IMG/VR virus record: IMGVR_UViG_3300032046_001865
Span: 1 to 64,000 of that record
DNA from: a virus
Length of the DNA stretch: 64,000 nucleotides
Direction: 5' to 3' (one strand)
Below, in pieces: positions 1 through 8,514 of the stretch (its first letter is position 1; each line of letters begins with the position of its first letter). Under the pieces are notes generated by a model, which saw only the letters and a program-made list of their open reading frames with translations, had not been told where the DNA came from and made no database searches. Position numbers and translations under genes: made by a program.

Positions 1-1225
1 TGCATGCTCCAACTGCTCCCCAGATGTCAGACACCCAGCATTCGAAGTCTAGCGCTCGAACGAACTCAACGATCTCTGTGTGAGGCGATCCGATCACAAC
101 AACGTCGTAGTGACTGGCACATGCTTCAGCGCTTGTCAGGTTCGTGAACTCCTCATGTGTGTCGTGATCAAGCAACGTGCTCTCTTTCACCATCGGATCG
201 TGCACGTCCACATGACAGAGATTCAAGAGCAACTGACGCCTCAGTTTCGCTCCAAGACTGTCACGCATGTCATCGCAATCCATCTTGAACGTTGCTCCAA
301 GTAACAAGACACGTGATCCTGTCTTGATGACGCCGAGCTGCTTCATGTGGTTGACGATGAAGACAGGCAAGTGTTCGTTGATCCTCCACGCGCTTGTGAA
401 GATGTCAACCTCGGAGTGTTTCCACGACAGGAAGCCAAAATCCTTGCGAAGACATGTGCCAGCGGCGTAGCCTGGTTTGATCGGTTTGAACCGTGGGTAA
501 CCAGCGCTCGCGAGCTCCATCAGTCGATGTGGATCACGGTTGTGTTCCATCGCTGTCATGGCCAGTTGGTTCCCCAACGCGAATTCGACGTAACGGCGAG
601 CGTTGCAGAAGACCTTGCACAGCTCAGCTTCAAGCACGTCACAGTCGACGAACTGCGAGGCATGTGAGTACAAATCGTGTGCCTTGGCACGCGAGTTCTC
701 GTCGTACGCGCCCACGATCTGCGGCAACGTTAGGAGCTCAGAGTGGGCCAACCCCTCCGAGATCCGTTCGGGTGCGTGTGTGAAGTAGAAGTCAACGCCA
801 AGGGTCCACGTGGGCCTCTCTGCGCGCACGATCTCGATGATGGCGTCACAGATGCCTGGCGCAACCGTGCTGCGTAGGCTGATGTGTTGACCGTCACGAG
901 CTTGTTGAGCCCACTTCCTAACGAACTTGAAGAGGTTTCCAACGTCAGGCTCCATGTGATTCATCAACGGTGTGCCAATGCACACGACCGTGTGATCGTG
1001 ACTGATGCATATGTCGTCAACCAACGGGTCAACGTTCGCAACGAATAACATCTTTTTGGCTATTTCAGCGTCGAACCCTGGCTCGTGGAATGGCATCTTG
1101 CCACTTCTGACAGCTTTCGCGATCTTTGGATCACGTTCAACGATCGCTACGTCATGTGATCTAGCCAACACGAGAGCGAGTGGCAACCCGACACGTCCGG
1201 CTCCAAAGACACACACGTTTGCCAT
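1..1225 (-). CDS. Nucleotide-sugar dehydrogenase (UDP-sugar 6-dehydrogenase family), partial
   Basis: Would oxidise C6 of a UDP-hexose to the uronate with two NAD+. The frame is open from the ATG at 1225 to the left edge, so about 408 residues are visible and the C-terminus is missing. Seen: an N-terminal Rossmann motif (FGAGRVGLPLAL), the family STVAPG loop, a catalytic-cysteine motif GTCLRKDFGF, and a third-domain signature GATFKMDCDDMRDS. It diverges from the methyltransferase gene 20 bp away. The sugar (UDP-Glc, UDP-ManNAc or other) cannot be told. A second dehydrogenase at 4318 lacks the third domain that is present here. The frame has no start-to-stop ORF in the window because it runs off the edge. 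Confidence 0.87.
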   Translation of the reverse strand, partial: MANVCVFGAGRVGLPLALVLARSHDVAIVERDPKIAKAVRSGKMPFHEPGFDAEIAKKMLFVANVDPLVDDICISHDHTVVCIGTPLMNHMEPDVGNLFKFVRKWAQQARDGQHISLRSTVAPGICDAIIEIVRAERPTWTLGVDFYFTHAPERISEGLAHSELLTLPQIVGAYDENSRAKAHDLYSHASQFVDCDVLEAELCKVFCNARRYVEFALGNQLAMTAMEHNRDPHRLMELASAGYPRFKPIKPGYAAGTCLRKDFGFLSWKHSEVDIFTSAWRINEHLPVFIVNHMKQLGVIKTGSRVLLLGATFKMDCDDMRDSLGAKLRRQLLLNLCHVDVHDPMVKESTLLDHDTHEEFTNLTSAEACASHYDVVVIGSPHTEIVEFVRALDFECWVSDIWGAVGAC

Positions 1226-1232
1226 TACCTTC

Positions 1233-1240
1233 TATCATAG
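1233..1240 (+). promoter_or_regulatory. TATCATAG box just upstream of the C-methyltransferase start
   Basis: TATCATAG ends 5 nt before the ATG at 1246, in the 20-bp divergent gap. Similar TATC/TAG boxes precede other unit-leading genes (31155, 33827, 37456, 62233). No clear Shine-Dalgarno lies between box and start. It may be a phage promoter element with a very short leader. This is inference from recurrence only. Confidence 0.3.
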
Positions 1241-1245
1241 TTCCG

Positions 1246-2424
1246 ATGCAAGAATTGAAGCAAGCGTGTTTGGTCTGTCAAGAACAACGTCTCGTTGACG
1301 TCTTGGATCTAGGGATGCACCCATGTGCTGACACGTTCGTGTCGCGTGGGCAGTACGCTGGCTGCGACAAGGTGTGGCCGCTGATCGTCTGCATGTGCGA
1401 GAACTGTGGCCACGTTCAGACGAGATACCGTGTTTCACAGGACACGCGATACAAAGAGACCGAGTACTCGTTTGTGTCATCCCACTCTGAGAGTTACCGA
1501 AAGTACTGGAACGAGTTCGCGTTGAAACACACCAATCCAGGACAGACGATCGTTGAACTCGGGTGCAACGACGGTTACCTTTTGAAGAAGTGCGAAGACA
1601 ACGGGTGTCACGCATTTGGGATCGATCCGTCTGAAGCAATGGTCACGATCGCATTGGCGCGTGGTTTGGACGTTTTCTGTGGGTACTTTGAAGATGGCAT
1701 CATCTCACGCGACAACTGTGTTGATCTTCTGATTGCGTGTAACGTTCTGAACCACGTTGACAACATCCAGCGATGCATGGAGACCGCGTTCAACGTGCTC
1801 AAGGATGATGGGCGATTTGTGATCCAGGTTCCGTCGTGGTCATGGATGGTGGAGAACGGTGGTTTCGACCAAGTGTATCACGAGCATGTGCATTACTTCT
1901 CAGTCGCTTCCATGGCGTCAATGGCGAAGCGTTTTGGCTTCACAATGACAGATGTGGAGCTTGTCAACTTCCATGGCGTTAGCATGGTTGTGACGTTGCG
2001 AAAAGGTGACGTTGCATCGTCATGCGACGTTGGGACCCACCCTGACGTGGCGACCATCACGATCGCGTCAAAGAAGTTCGACACGCACGTTGAGCGCCTC
2101 CAGTCTGAGCTATTCGCGTTGCGAGCCGTGGGTAGAACCGTGTTCACGTTGGGTGCTAGCGCGAAAGGAAACACTCTTCTGACCTGTGCACATGCCACCC
2201 ATCGCGAGGTTAAAGCAGTTCTCGAGGTGTCGGACAGGAAGATCGACAAGTTCACTCCACTGTCTAGGATCCCAATCGTCGACGAGGGAACGTTGGCGAT
2301 GCACAACGATCCTGTAGTGGTGTTGACCACACGCAACCTACCAACGTCGGTCGTGAACAACCTAAAGAGAATCAATCCAACGACCGAGGTGCTTGCTCCG
2401 TTTTCTGACGAGGTTTCAACATGA
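1246..2424 (+). CDS. SAM-dependent sugar C-methyltransferase (zinc-binding N-terminus)
   Basis: 392 aa. Architecture matches the TylCIII/NovU-type C-methyltransferases acting on dTDP-4-keto-6-deoxy sugars: a cysteine-rich N-terminus (CLVC, then CMCENCGH), a class I SAM fold with VELGCNDGYLL near residue 100, a conserved YHEHVHYFS segment, and a C-terminal domain with LGASAKGNTLL. An in-frame ATG exists at 1180 but lies inside the divergent dehydrogenase gene; ATG 1246 starts right before the first Cys pair. The stop overlaps the cupin gene by 4 nt (ATGA), so this opens a four-gene plus-strand unit. A 4-keto-6-deoxy substrate would fit the RmlA/RmlB genes at 20-22 kb. Confidence 0.86.
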   Translation: MQELKQACLVCQEQRLVDVLDLGMHPCADTFVSRGQYAGCDKVWPLIVCMCENCGHVQTRYRVSQDTRYKETEYSFVSSHSESYRKYWNEFALKHTNPGQTIVELGCNDGYLLKKCEDNGCHAFGIDPSEAMVTIALARGLDVFCGYFEDGIISRDNCVDLLIACNVLNHVDNIQRCMETAFNVLKDDGRFVIQVPSWSWMVENGGFDQVYHEHVHYFSVASMASMAKRFGFTMTDVELVNFHGVSMVVTLRKGDVASSCDVGTHPDVATITIASKKFDTHVERLQSELFALRAVGRTVFTLGASAKGNTLLTCAHATHREVKAVLEVSDRKIDKFTPLSRIPIVDEGTLAMHNDPVVVLTTRNLPTSVVNNLKRINPTTEVLAPFSDEVST

Positions 2425-2792
2425 AGATCAAGATCGAACCAGCCCACTCCGACGACCGCGGGGACATCGTTGACGTCCTGTACAAGGAACCAACTGACCA
2501 CGTCGGGATCGTGACGTTCACTGTCGACGCCGTTCGCGGGAACCACTTTCACAAGGAGACGACGCAGACGAACTACATGATCAGCGGCAAGGTGGAGTAC
2601 CACTCCATGTTCGTGAGCGGCGGCTTCCACCAGACATGCGTCATGGAAGCTGGCGACATGACGGTGAGCAAGCCAAATGAGATCCACGCGTTCAAGGCGT
2701 TGGAGCCAGCCGTCATGCTTGTGATGAGTCGTGGTCCACGAGGCGGCAAGGATTACGAAAGCGACACGTACCGACCGTGCAAGCTCGTATGA
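2421..2792 (+). CDS. Cupin-fold sugar isomerase/epimerase-like protein (FdtA/WxcM/RmlC-like)
   Basis: 123 aa, a single double-stranded beta-helix. Seen: GIVTFTVDAVRGNHFHKE (HxH metal/substrate region), NYMISGKVEY, and a late PNEIHAF turn, as in the WxcM/FdtA-like cupins that isomerise or epimerise dTDP-4-keto-6-deoxyhexoses. Overlaps the methyltransferase by 4 nt upstream and the next epimerase gene by 4 nt downstream. Ketoisomerase versus 3,5-epimerase cannot be settled from sequence alone. No other RmlC candidate is in the window, so it could fill that step. Confidence 0.7.
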   Translation: MKIKIEPAHSDDRGDIVDVLYKEPTDHVGIVTFTVDAVRGNHFHKETTQTNYMISGKVEYHSMFVSGGFHQTCVMEAGDMTVSKPNEIHAFKALEPAVMLVMSRGPRGGKDYESDTYRPCKLV

Positions 2793-3640
2793 GAGCTCTT
2801 GTCTTAGGATCCACCGGCTTCGTTGGAAAAAACCTTGTGAAGACGTTGGATGCTAGAGGACACACAACAGTTGAAGCGTGGAGAGAATACGATCTCACTG
2901 AGCTCGACTCAGCGCGAACTTCGATCGAAAATGCACGTGAACCCGATGTCATCTTCTTCTGCGCTGACGTTGCGATCCGTCATTGGCATACTGATCCTTC
3001 GTTTGCGTTCTGTCGACAGCTGACGATGCAAGCGAACGTTGTGGAGGCCTGGAAGACGTACGCGCCGGACGCGAAGCTCGTGTGCTTCACGTCCCACACG
3101 GCGTGGCCGGCATCGCATCACGTCTTGACCGAGGACAACATGGAGGACGGCGCGTTGATGGCGACCTGGGAGGGTTACGGGCAGTGCAAACGCACGCTGA
3201 TCTCACAGTTGAGAACGTCCGGCAATGATTGGCTCGCTCTTGCGTTATGTACGCAGTTCGGGCCTAACGACAACAGTGACAGGTTCTTTCCGACCGTCGT
3301 CAAGAAGCTGACAGCTGACCCGTTGAAGCTCGCGTTAGAGGGTAACCCTGACGATCTGCGCACCTTTGCATTTGTGGAGGACACGGCACATAACATCGTG
3401 TTAGCGAGTGAGACGGTCTCTAACCGTGTGCTCGTGGTCGCGGGTGGGAACACGATGAGCACGTCTCAGGTTGTCGATCAACTGTGTCAAGCACGTGGGT
3501 TGAACCCGATAGTCGAGTACAAAGGACAACATTGGAACGCGGGCAGTAGGCTCTTCAACTCCGATACCTACGAACGGATGTTCCCCGCGTTCCGAAAGAC
3601 CGAGATCCCCGTGGCTGTCAAGCGAAGCCTGGTCCCGTGA
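2789..3640 (+). CDS. NAD-dependent epimerase/dehydratase (extended SDR)
   Basis: 283 aa from the ATG at 2789, which overlaps the cupin stop (ATGA); an in-frame start 12 nt upstream is ignored. Rossmann motif LGSTGFVGKNL at the N-terminus, a CFTSHTAWP strand carrying the SDR serine/threonine, and GYGQCKR supplying the YxxxK dyad. Typical of NDP-sugar epimerases, dehydratases or reductases. Substrate unknown; from context a dTDP-4-keto sugar is likely. The stop overlaps the next gene by 4 nt (GTGA). Confidence 0.78.
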   Translation: MRALVLGSTGFVGKNLVKTLDARGHTTVEAWREYDLTELDSARTSIENAREPDVIFFCADVAIRHWHTDPSFAFCRQLTMQANVVEAWKTYAPDAKLVCFTSHTAWPASHHVLTEDNMEDGALMATWEGYGQCKRTLISQLRTSGNDWLALALCTQFGPNDNSDRFFPTVVKKLTADPLKLALEGNPDDLRTFAFVEDTAHNIVLASETVSNRVLVVAGGNTMSTSQVVDQLCQARGLNPIVEYKGQHWNAGSRLFNSDTYERMFPAFRKTEIPVAVKRSLVP

Positions 3641-4317
3641 AGAAGATCTCGATCCTGTTGCCCAGTAGAGGGCGCATCGAGCAGACGAAGGCGTCCGTGG
3701 AAAGCTTGTTCACGCTCGCAGACGATCCCACAAGGTTTGAGATCTGCGCACGAATAGACTCGGATGATGTTGAGAGCATCAAGCTCTACGAGCAGCTGGC
3801 GATCGATCACGACAACGTCAAGTACGTGATCAAGAAGCGAGGTAAAGGCTACCACATCCTGAACGTCTTGTACGACGAAGCGATGTCGATGTCTGATCCA
3901 GAGGCAGACTACGTGTACGTCTGGGGCAACGACAACATCATGGAGACGCGTGGGTGGGACACGAAGTTGATCGCGTGCACTGTCAAGAATCCAGCCGTCG
4001 TGTGGCCGAACAAGAATGGACTCTACTACTGCTTTCCGATCGTCAATAAGAGGTGGTTCACCTTGTTTGGGAACGGAAAGTTCCCTGACTGCCCGTTCGT
4101 GGACACGTTCTTCTACTTCACCATGATGTACGCTGTCAAGACCACTAGCCGCGACACCGAGGAGTTAGAGACGTTGTCCGGGTTGGACGTTCGACACAAC
4201 ATCGTTCACGATGTGATCCACAACGAGGCAAAGAAGAAGGAAGCACCACGTCCCACACGTGATGCGATCGTGAAAAATGCGATCATTGATGCGGCAAAGT
4301 TGGTCAAGGAGTGGTGA
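3637..4317 (+). CDS. Family 2-like (GT-A fold) glycosyltransferase
   Basis: 226 aa from a GTG that overlaps the previous stop. N-terminus ISILLPSRGRIEQT followed by CARIDSDD, the nucleotide-sugar-binding strand and a DxD-like motif of GT-A enzymes. A second acidic segment, YVWGNDN, follows near residue 90. Short for the family, with no membrane anchor, so a soluble cytoplasmic enzyme is likely. It ends tail to tail with the minus-strand dehydrogenase: the two stops are adjacent at 4317/4318 with no hairpin between them. Donor and acceptor unknown. Confidence 0.68.
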   Translation: MKKISILLPSRGRIEQTKASVESLFTLADDPTRFEICARIDSDDVESIKLYEQLAIDHDNVKYVIKKRGKGYHILNVLYDEAMSMSDPEADYVYVWGNDNIMETRGWDTKLIACTVKNPAVVWPNKNGLYYCFPIVNKRWFTLFGNGKFPDCPFVDTFFYFTMMYAVKTTSRDTEELETLSGLDVRHNIVHDVIHNEAKKKEAPRPTRDAIVKNAIIDAAKLVKEW

Positions 4318-5238
4318 TCAGACTTTCTTTGAGACCGCGCGCCCAACCATAGCTTCCCAATCGCGACATTCGCGAATCTCAAGATTCTTTGCCCAAACAC
4401 CGTTCATGACCTTGGGATCGATACCAAGAACCTTGGCGACGTAGATCAGAGCGTTCATGTCTTTTGGAAAGCAGTGACCGCCGAAGCCACGGTTCCCATC
4501 CGGGCCTGGAACAGACCAATGAGATCCGCCAAGACGTTCGTCGAACCGTGCGTACTCAATCACCTTGTCGTAATCAATGTCGAGCCCGATCTTGTCTAAC
4601 TCCTCACAGATCTGAGCGACTTCGTTAGCAAAAGCGACCTTCGTCGCGAGGAAACAATTGGTCACGTACTTGACCATCTCAGCAGTTGTGCTGCTCGTTT
4701 TCATGAGTGGAACCTTCGGGAAGGCAGTTTGGAAGATCTGCTTCACCTTGTTGATGTGAGGGCGTGGCCCGCCCAGCACGATGCGATTCTGGTTACGCAT
4801 ATCGTCGAGCGCGTTGGCCTCTGTCAAAAATTCTGGACAGAAGACAACACGTAAACCGGTCTTCTGGAAGGTTTTGTTCCAACGTACAGTCGAGCCAGGC
4901 GGCACGGTCGACTTCACAACCGCGACGCGTTCGCCAGGGATGGACGCAAGCTCCTTCAACACGCTGTCAACGATGCTTAGGTCAGCCGAGCCATCCTCGT
5001 GCATCGGCGTCGGGACGCACACAAAGTAGACGCCTGTGAAGTCCTTGGCAATGGTCTCGTATCGCTCTACGTGTGTGACAAAGTCAGACAACTTGCCTGT
5101 GCGTGTTGGCCTGTATCCGCCTAGTGCGACCTTGTCGGCCTTGTCGAACGTTTGCACAGTGAACCCGCGTTCAGACATAACAATGGTGAGTGAGCCGCCA
5201 ACAAATCCTTGACCGATGACCGCGATTGTTTTCTTCAC
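4318..5238 (-). CDS. UDP-glucose/GDP-mannose dehydrogenase-like protein lacking the C-terminal domain
   Basis: 306 aa, against roughly 390-450 usual for the family. Seen: Rossmann motif IGQGFVGGSLT, VVKSTVPPGST, FCPEFLTEANA, and the catalytic cysteine motif GFGGHCFPKDMNAL. The protein stops just after the central dimer helix (NLEIRECRDW), so the third, UDP-binding domain is absent. No continuation is seen before the stop or in the adjacent plus-strand gene. Start ATG overlaps the next minus-strand gene by 4 nt. Either a minimal active form or an enzyme with altered specificity. Confidence 0.84.
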   Translation of the reverse strand: MKKTIAVIGQGFVGGSLTIVMSERGFTVQTFDKADKVALGGYRPTRTGKLSDFVTHVERYETIAKDFTGVYFVCVPTPMHEDGSADLSIVDSVLKELASIPGERVAVVKSTVPPGSTVRWNKTFQKTGLRVVFCPEFLTEANALDDMRNQNRIVLGGPRPHINKVKQIFQTAFPKVPLMKTSSTTAEMVKYVTNCFLATKVAFANEVAQICEELDKIGLDIDYDKVIEYARFDERLGGSHWSVPGPDGNRGFGGHCFPKDMNALIYVAKVLGIDPKVMNGVWAKNLEIRECRDWEAMVGRAVSKKV

Positions 5239-6086
5239 GCCTCGTAATTTAGCTTATCGAGGGCAGGCTGAACGATGCGATACCACGCGTCCATTTCATT
5301 TTTGTCAGCGATCATCATTTCATAGACTTCCTCTACTTTAGAGGAGAGCCATTCCAAGGCTTTTTGTTTGGCTGTGCCGCCGTTTCGAATCGCTCTCACC
5401 AGCTCAGCCAACAGATCTTTACCAGCTTCATCTCGAAGCAAGTCATCCAGTGAATGTCGTGTTTTTGATATGTCTTTGTAAGCACGATCGAAGCCGTTGT
5501 TTGCAGCATCCTTGACCATGTCAACAACATCGTCGCGAGTCCAATACTCCGATCCAGCTTCGGCAGCTTTGTTAATCGCCTTCTCTCCTGATTGAAGAGC
5601 GTGTTCGAGATTGAATCCAACTGGACCCAGGTAAGCGGCCTTTAAAAAGTCGGCCCGACGTCCACCTTGAGAATCCGCGTCTGGTTCCACTAGCGCTGGG
5701 TTATCTTTGTTTTGATCGAAGTAGCGTTTGATTACCTGCTGCGCAGCAGGACTGACGCTGTAATCGGCAAATACACTCTTCCAATACTCAAGGGCAGCAG
5801 CTAGCAAAACGATAGAAACAACAGCATTCTCGGCGTACAGACGGTGAAGTCTGTAGTTTGCATCGTATTCACTGACAGCTTGCGCCAAACCCAACACCTT
5901 GGGGATCGGAACACCCTCGTGATTCACGATCTCGGACGTTGAGATCGCGATCAGCGATGTCATCCTGCCGTTCATGTATGACACGATCGCAACACGGTCA
6001 AGCTGTCTGTTCGCTAGATCCATGACATTTGCTTCCTCAATGAGCTGTCGGTGGATGAGCTCACGCAGTTCGTTGAGGGTCAACAC
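5235..6086 (-). CDS. Conserved-looking protein of unknown function
   Basis: 283 aa, not recognised. Largely helical with no membrane segment or signal. It contains a central Ala-rich helix (VVSIVLLAAALEYW), then DADSQGGRRADFL and acidic, amphipathic helices to the C-terminus. The ORF sits inside the minus-strand unit, overlaps the dehydrogenase by 4 nt, and is 18 bp from the next gene, which supports it being real. Neighbouring 6105-6803 has a capsid-like look, so a virion role for this one is possible but unsupported. Confidence 0.6.
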   Translation of the reverse strand: MLTLNELRELIHRQLIEEANVMDLANRQLDRVAIVSYMNGRMTSLIAISTSEIVNHEGVPIPKVLGLAQAVSEYDANYRLHRLYAENAVVSIVLLAAALEYWKSVFADYSVSPAAQQVIKRYFDQNKDNPALVEPDADSQGGRRADFLKAAYLGPVGFNLEHALQSGEKAINKAAEAGSEYWTRDDVVDMVKDAANNGFDRAYKDISKTRHSLDDLLRDEAGKDLLAELVRAIRNGGTAKQKALEWLSSKVEEVYEMMIADKNEMDAWYRIVQPALDKLNYEA

Positions 6087-6104
6087 ATCGTTAGGTATGT
6101 TTTG

Positions 6105-6803
6105 TCAGATGATGTTCATGTCGAGGACGCTGACGATCGCGATGTGTCGTTCGTCACCCAGATCAAGGCAAACCTCAACGTCGTTGGTCAACCTGTTGGT
6201 CTCGTAGATCTTGAAACCACCAGCTAACGTGCCGTAATGTTGCAATCCTCCTGGAAAAGAAGGCCTGTACATAACGCAGGCCTCCAGAATGCACCTCACG
6301 TTAGGACCGACGTAGATCTTGTTGGGTGTAACCCCGTGTTGCTTGCGCAGTTCGTTGCTCGCATCGACGATGGTCTCGATGAGCGTCTCGTACCATTCGC
6401 GAACCGTTCCGGTGAAGACGGGTCCCATTGAGAGACTCGAGGTGAGGTCGATAGGATTACCTGTGAGCTTATTGATGAACTTTCCAGGTGCGCGAGACCA
6501 GAACATCCGAAGTTGGTAGACCTCCTGCGAAGGAGGAGCAATGGATGCGATCTTCCCACAGATCATTCCCTCCATGTAAAAGAGATCAGCCTTCACATCC
6601 TCAGCCAGGAACTTCAACCGCACGGATTCAAGAACTTTTTCAGCGGCTTTCAACGAAGGCATCCTAGTGGCGTACCTGATCTCGTAGCTGTCTGCGCTTG
6701 GCATCTGAGCAGCATAGTCACAGATGTTTTCGAACGTGACGATGACCGCGTTGTCGACAAACTGATCTTCTTTGTCTTGCCTGTATCTGTCGATGAACTT
6801 CAC
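6105..6803 (-). CDS. Unknown protein with weak resemblance to a gp23-type capsid C-terminus
   Basis: 232 aa. The last 80 residues read like the peripheral/axial strands of T4-type major capsid proteins: a helix WYETLIETIVDASNEL, then NKIYVGPNVRCILE, then YGTLAGGFKIYETNR and a final hydrophobic strand. The first 100 residues are less clear (SYEIRYATRMPSLKAAEKVL). Far too short for a full major capsid protein (about 450-520 aa). It could be a minor capsid, vertex or scaffold protein, or an unrelated fold. Recognised by eye only. The start overlaps the next gene by 4 nt. Confidence 0.5.
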   Translation of the reverse strand: MKFIDRYRQDKEDQFVDNAVIVTFENICDYAAQMPSADSYEIRYATRMPSLKAAEKVLESVRLKFLAEDVKADLFYMEGMICGKIASIAPPSQEVYQLRMFWSRAPGKFINKLTGNPIDLTSSLSMGPVFTGTVREWYETLIETIVDASNELRKQHGVTPNKIYVGPNVRCILEACVMYRPSFPGGLQHYGTLAGGFKIYETNRLTNDVEVCLDLGDERHIAIVSVLDMNII

Positions 6804-7789
6804 AAGTACCTTGTTCTTTCTATGGTGCCGCTCAAACTAGCACCGACGAACTCGTCGACAGTCTTCGCGGCATATTCTCCAACGGCCTCATGACTCATGA
6901 GCGGTCGCAAGGCGGCAGCTCGTTTCCCAAGATCGGTGCGGATCGCTGGATGATCCAACAGATGATCAATGCGTGCTTCGAGCGTCTCGTACTCGTAATC
7001 AGGCCCAAGTGACGCGTAGTGCTCCCATTCTTTCAGCGGCCAGCAGCAGTTGTTCTGCGGCAAGGCAAGGATGCATTTACCAAGCACTAAGAACTCGTAG
7101 AACTTGCGACTTGATACTCCAATGCCGGGGAAATCGAGACACACCTTCGTGCGATTGATGACGCTGTAGTACTCGTCTGGCGGCATGAGACCGTCGTAGG
7201 TGACGATGTTGAGATCCTTGCGTCGCTCCTTGATCTCAAGCAGTTTTGCGTAGCCGATGCGACGGTTGGTTGGCCAGTGTTGATTGGTGTTGCGACTCTT
7301 TGGCCAGCAGTACGGCTTGTTGTGATCGTGAACCTTACCGCCAACGAAGAGCACGTCGATGTCCTGTTCGACCTTCGGAAGCGTGTCAGCCACCTTGAAG
7401 ATGCGATCCGGGTCGTTCGTCATGAGGGCAAGCGGGTAGACATCCTCCTTGAACGGGTAGAACACGCGTTGCTCGGACGTGCTCCCATGTTGAATCTTTA
7501 AGACCATGTAGTCTGTGACCTTGTAGTGGTCGATCAGGTTCTGGAAACGCGGCCAGTTGAGCTTGATGTCGAACGGGGTGCCACCCGATCCGTCGTCGCC
7601 GTCGAAGAAGCACAGGAAGTTCTTGCCGTCGCGTTCGTACAAGAAGCACGACCAATTCTTGTTCAACGTGCTGGATGACATGTTCGCGTCCTGAACCGCT
7701 TCAGGAGCGTGCTTCTTGTAGAACTTCGTCAAGAAGTGAACGAAGTGATCGCGATCGTCAATACCGTAACGCGTGATCTTGCCGATCAT
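6800..7789 (-). CDS. Glycosyltransferase, GT-B type (family 1-like C-terminal domain)
   Basis: 329 aa. An N-terminal half of unknown type is followed by DIDVLFVGG near residue 145, IGYAKLLEIKERR, and the C-terminal signature GIGVSSRKFYEFLVLGKCIL, which corresponds to the E-x7-E-like nucleotide-sugar site of spore-coat or exostosin-type transferases, then helices ending in HEAVGEYAAKTV. Soluble, with no transmembrane segment. Overlaps both neighbours by 4 nt. Donor and acceptor unknown. Confidence 0.72.
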   Translation of the reverse strand: MIGKITRYGIDDRDHFVHFLTKFYKKHAPEAVQDANMSSSTLNKNWSCFLYERDGKNFLCFFDGDDGSGGTPFDIKLNWPRFQNLIDHYKVTDYMVLKIQHGSTSEQRVFYPFKEDVYPLALMTNDPDRIFKVADTLPKVEQDIDVLFVGGKVHDHNKPYCWPKSRNTNQHWPTNRRIGYAKLLEIKERRKDLNIVTYDGLMPPDEYYSVINRTKVCLDFPGIGVSSRKFYEFLVLGKCILALPQNNCCWPLKEWEHYASLGPDYEYETLEARIDHLLDHPAIRTDLGKRAAALRPLMSHEAVGEYAAKTVDEFVGASLSGTIERTRYL

Positions 7790-8514
7790 GTTTCCCTCGT
7801 GTAGATCAGCTCTTTGCTGTGGTGGTGGTTGTCCGACTTGCGTCGACTGGTGACAGTTGTCCTAAACGGTTCGAAGGGAAGCCAGTCGGGGATTGTGCCT
7901 GTCTTGGGACATTCGGCCTCACACACGATGACCTGCCCTCGCAGATCAGCGATTTGACCCGTCAAACGTGTGTAATCTAACGTTTTCGCACGGTACTGGT
8001 AGTTGTACTGATACGGAGGGTCGACGAACCATGTGCCTTCAACACCAGGTTTCAGAAGCTCGAGGCCATCGACTCGAACCTTCCAGTGCTTGATGAGGTG
8101 GAACTCGCTCGCGACACGACTTCTCGTGTTCTCGGTCCACTGCCCTGACTTGTTTCCCCACGACGAGACCGTCCAGCAGCTGCCGACGTTGTTCGTTCTC
8201 TGCCACGTCTTCATGAGCAGTTCTTGACCACGGTTCATGCCGAGCTCACGCACATCCGTCCCCTCAGAGATGTTGATAGGCATCTCACGGATGCTCGCCT
8301 CGGTGGCTTCCTCGATGAGCCACCACCACAGCGCGCACACATGCTCGTCAGACTCAGCGAGCAACACGTCTTTGCGATGGTGTCGCAACGAGTAACCAGC
8401 ACTGCCCGCGAACGGCTCGATGATCATGTCATGCGTCGGCGCGGGGTAATGCTTTGCTGCTGTCCATTTCGAGCCGAACCACTTGAAGAGTGGACCTGTG
8501 ATCGTGTCACTCAT
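7786..8514 (-). CDS. DNA adenine N6-methyltransferase (D12/Dam class)
   Basis: 242 aa. Typical alpha-group amino-methyltransferase order: N-terminal KWFGSKW (residues 11-17), SAM motif EPFAGSAGYS (33-42), LLAESDEHV for the ribose-binding acid, and the catalytic DPPY at 165-168. It would transfer methyl from SAM to N6 of adenine in double-stranded DNA, probably to protect phage DNA from host restriction or to mark it. No cognate restriction gene is adjacent. It lies among glycan genes and overlaps both neighbours by 4 nt. The recognition site cannot be read from sequence. Confidence 0.87.
   Translation of the reverse strand: MSDTITGPLFKWFGSKWTAAKHYPAPTHDMIIEPFAGSAGYSLRHHRKDVLLAESDEHVCALWWWLIEEATEASIREMPINISEGTDVRELGMNRGQELLMKTWQRTNNVGSCWTVSSWGNKSGQWTENTRSRVASEFHLIKHWKVRVDGLELLKPGVEGTWFVDPPYQYNYQYRAKTLDYTRLTGQIADLRGQVIVCEAECPKTGTIPDWLPFEPFRTTVTSRRKSDNHHHSKELIYTRET

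Noticed and set aside
1893-2687. 264-codon minus-strand frame
   Set aside because: Antisense to the C-methyltransferase and cupin genes; no motif, and the plus-strand frames are clearly coding.
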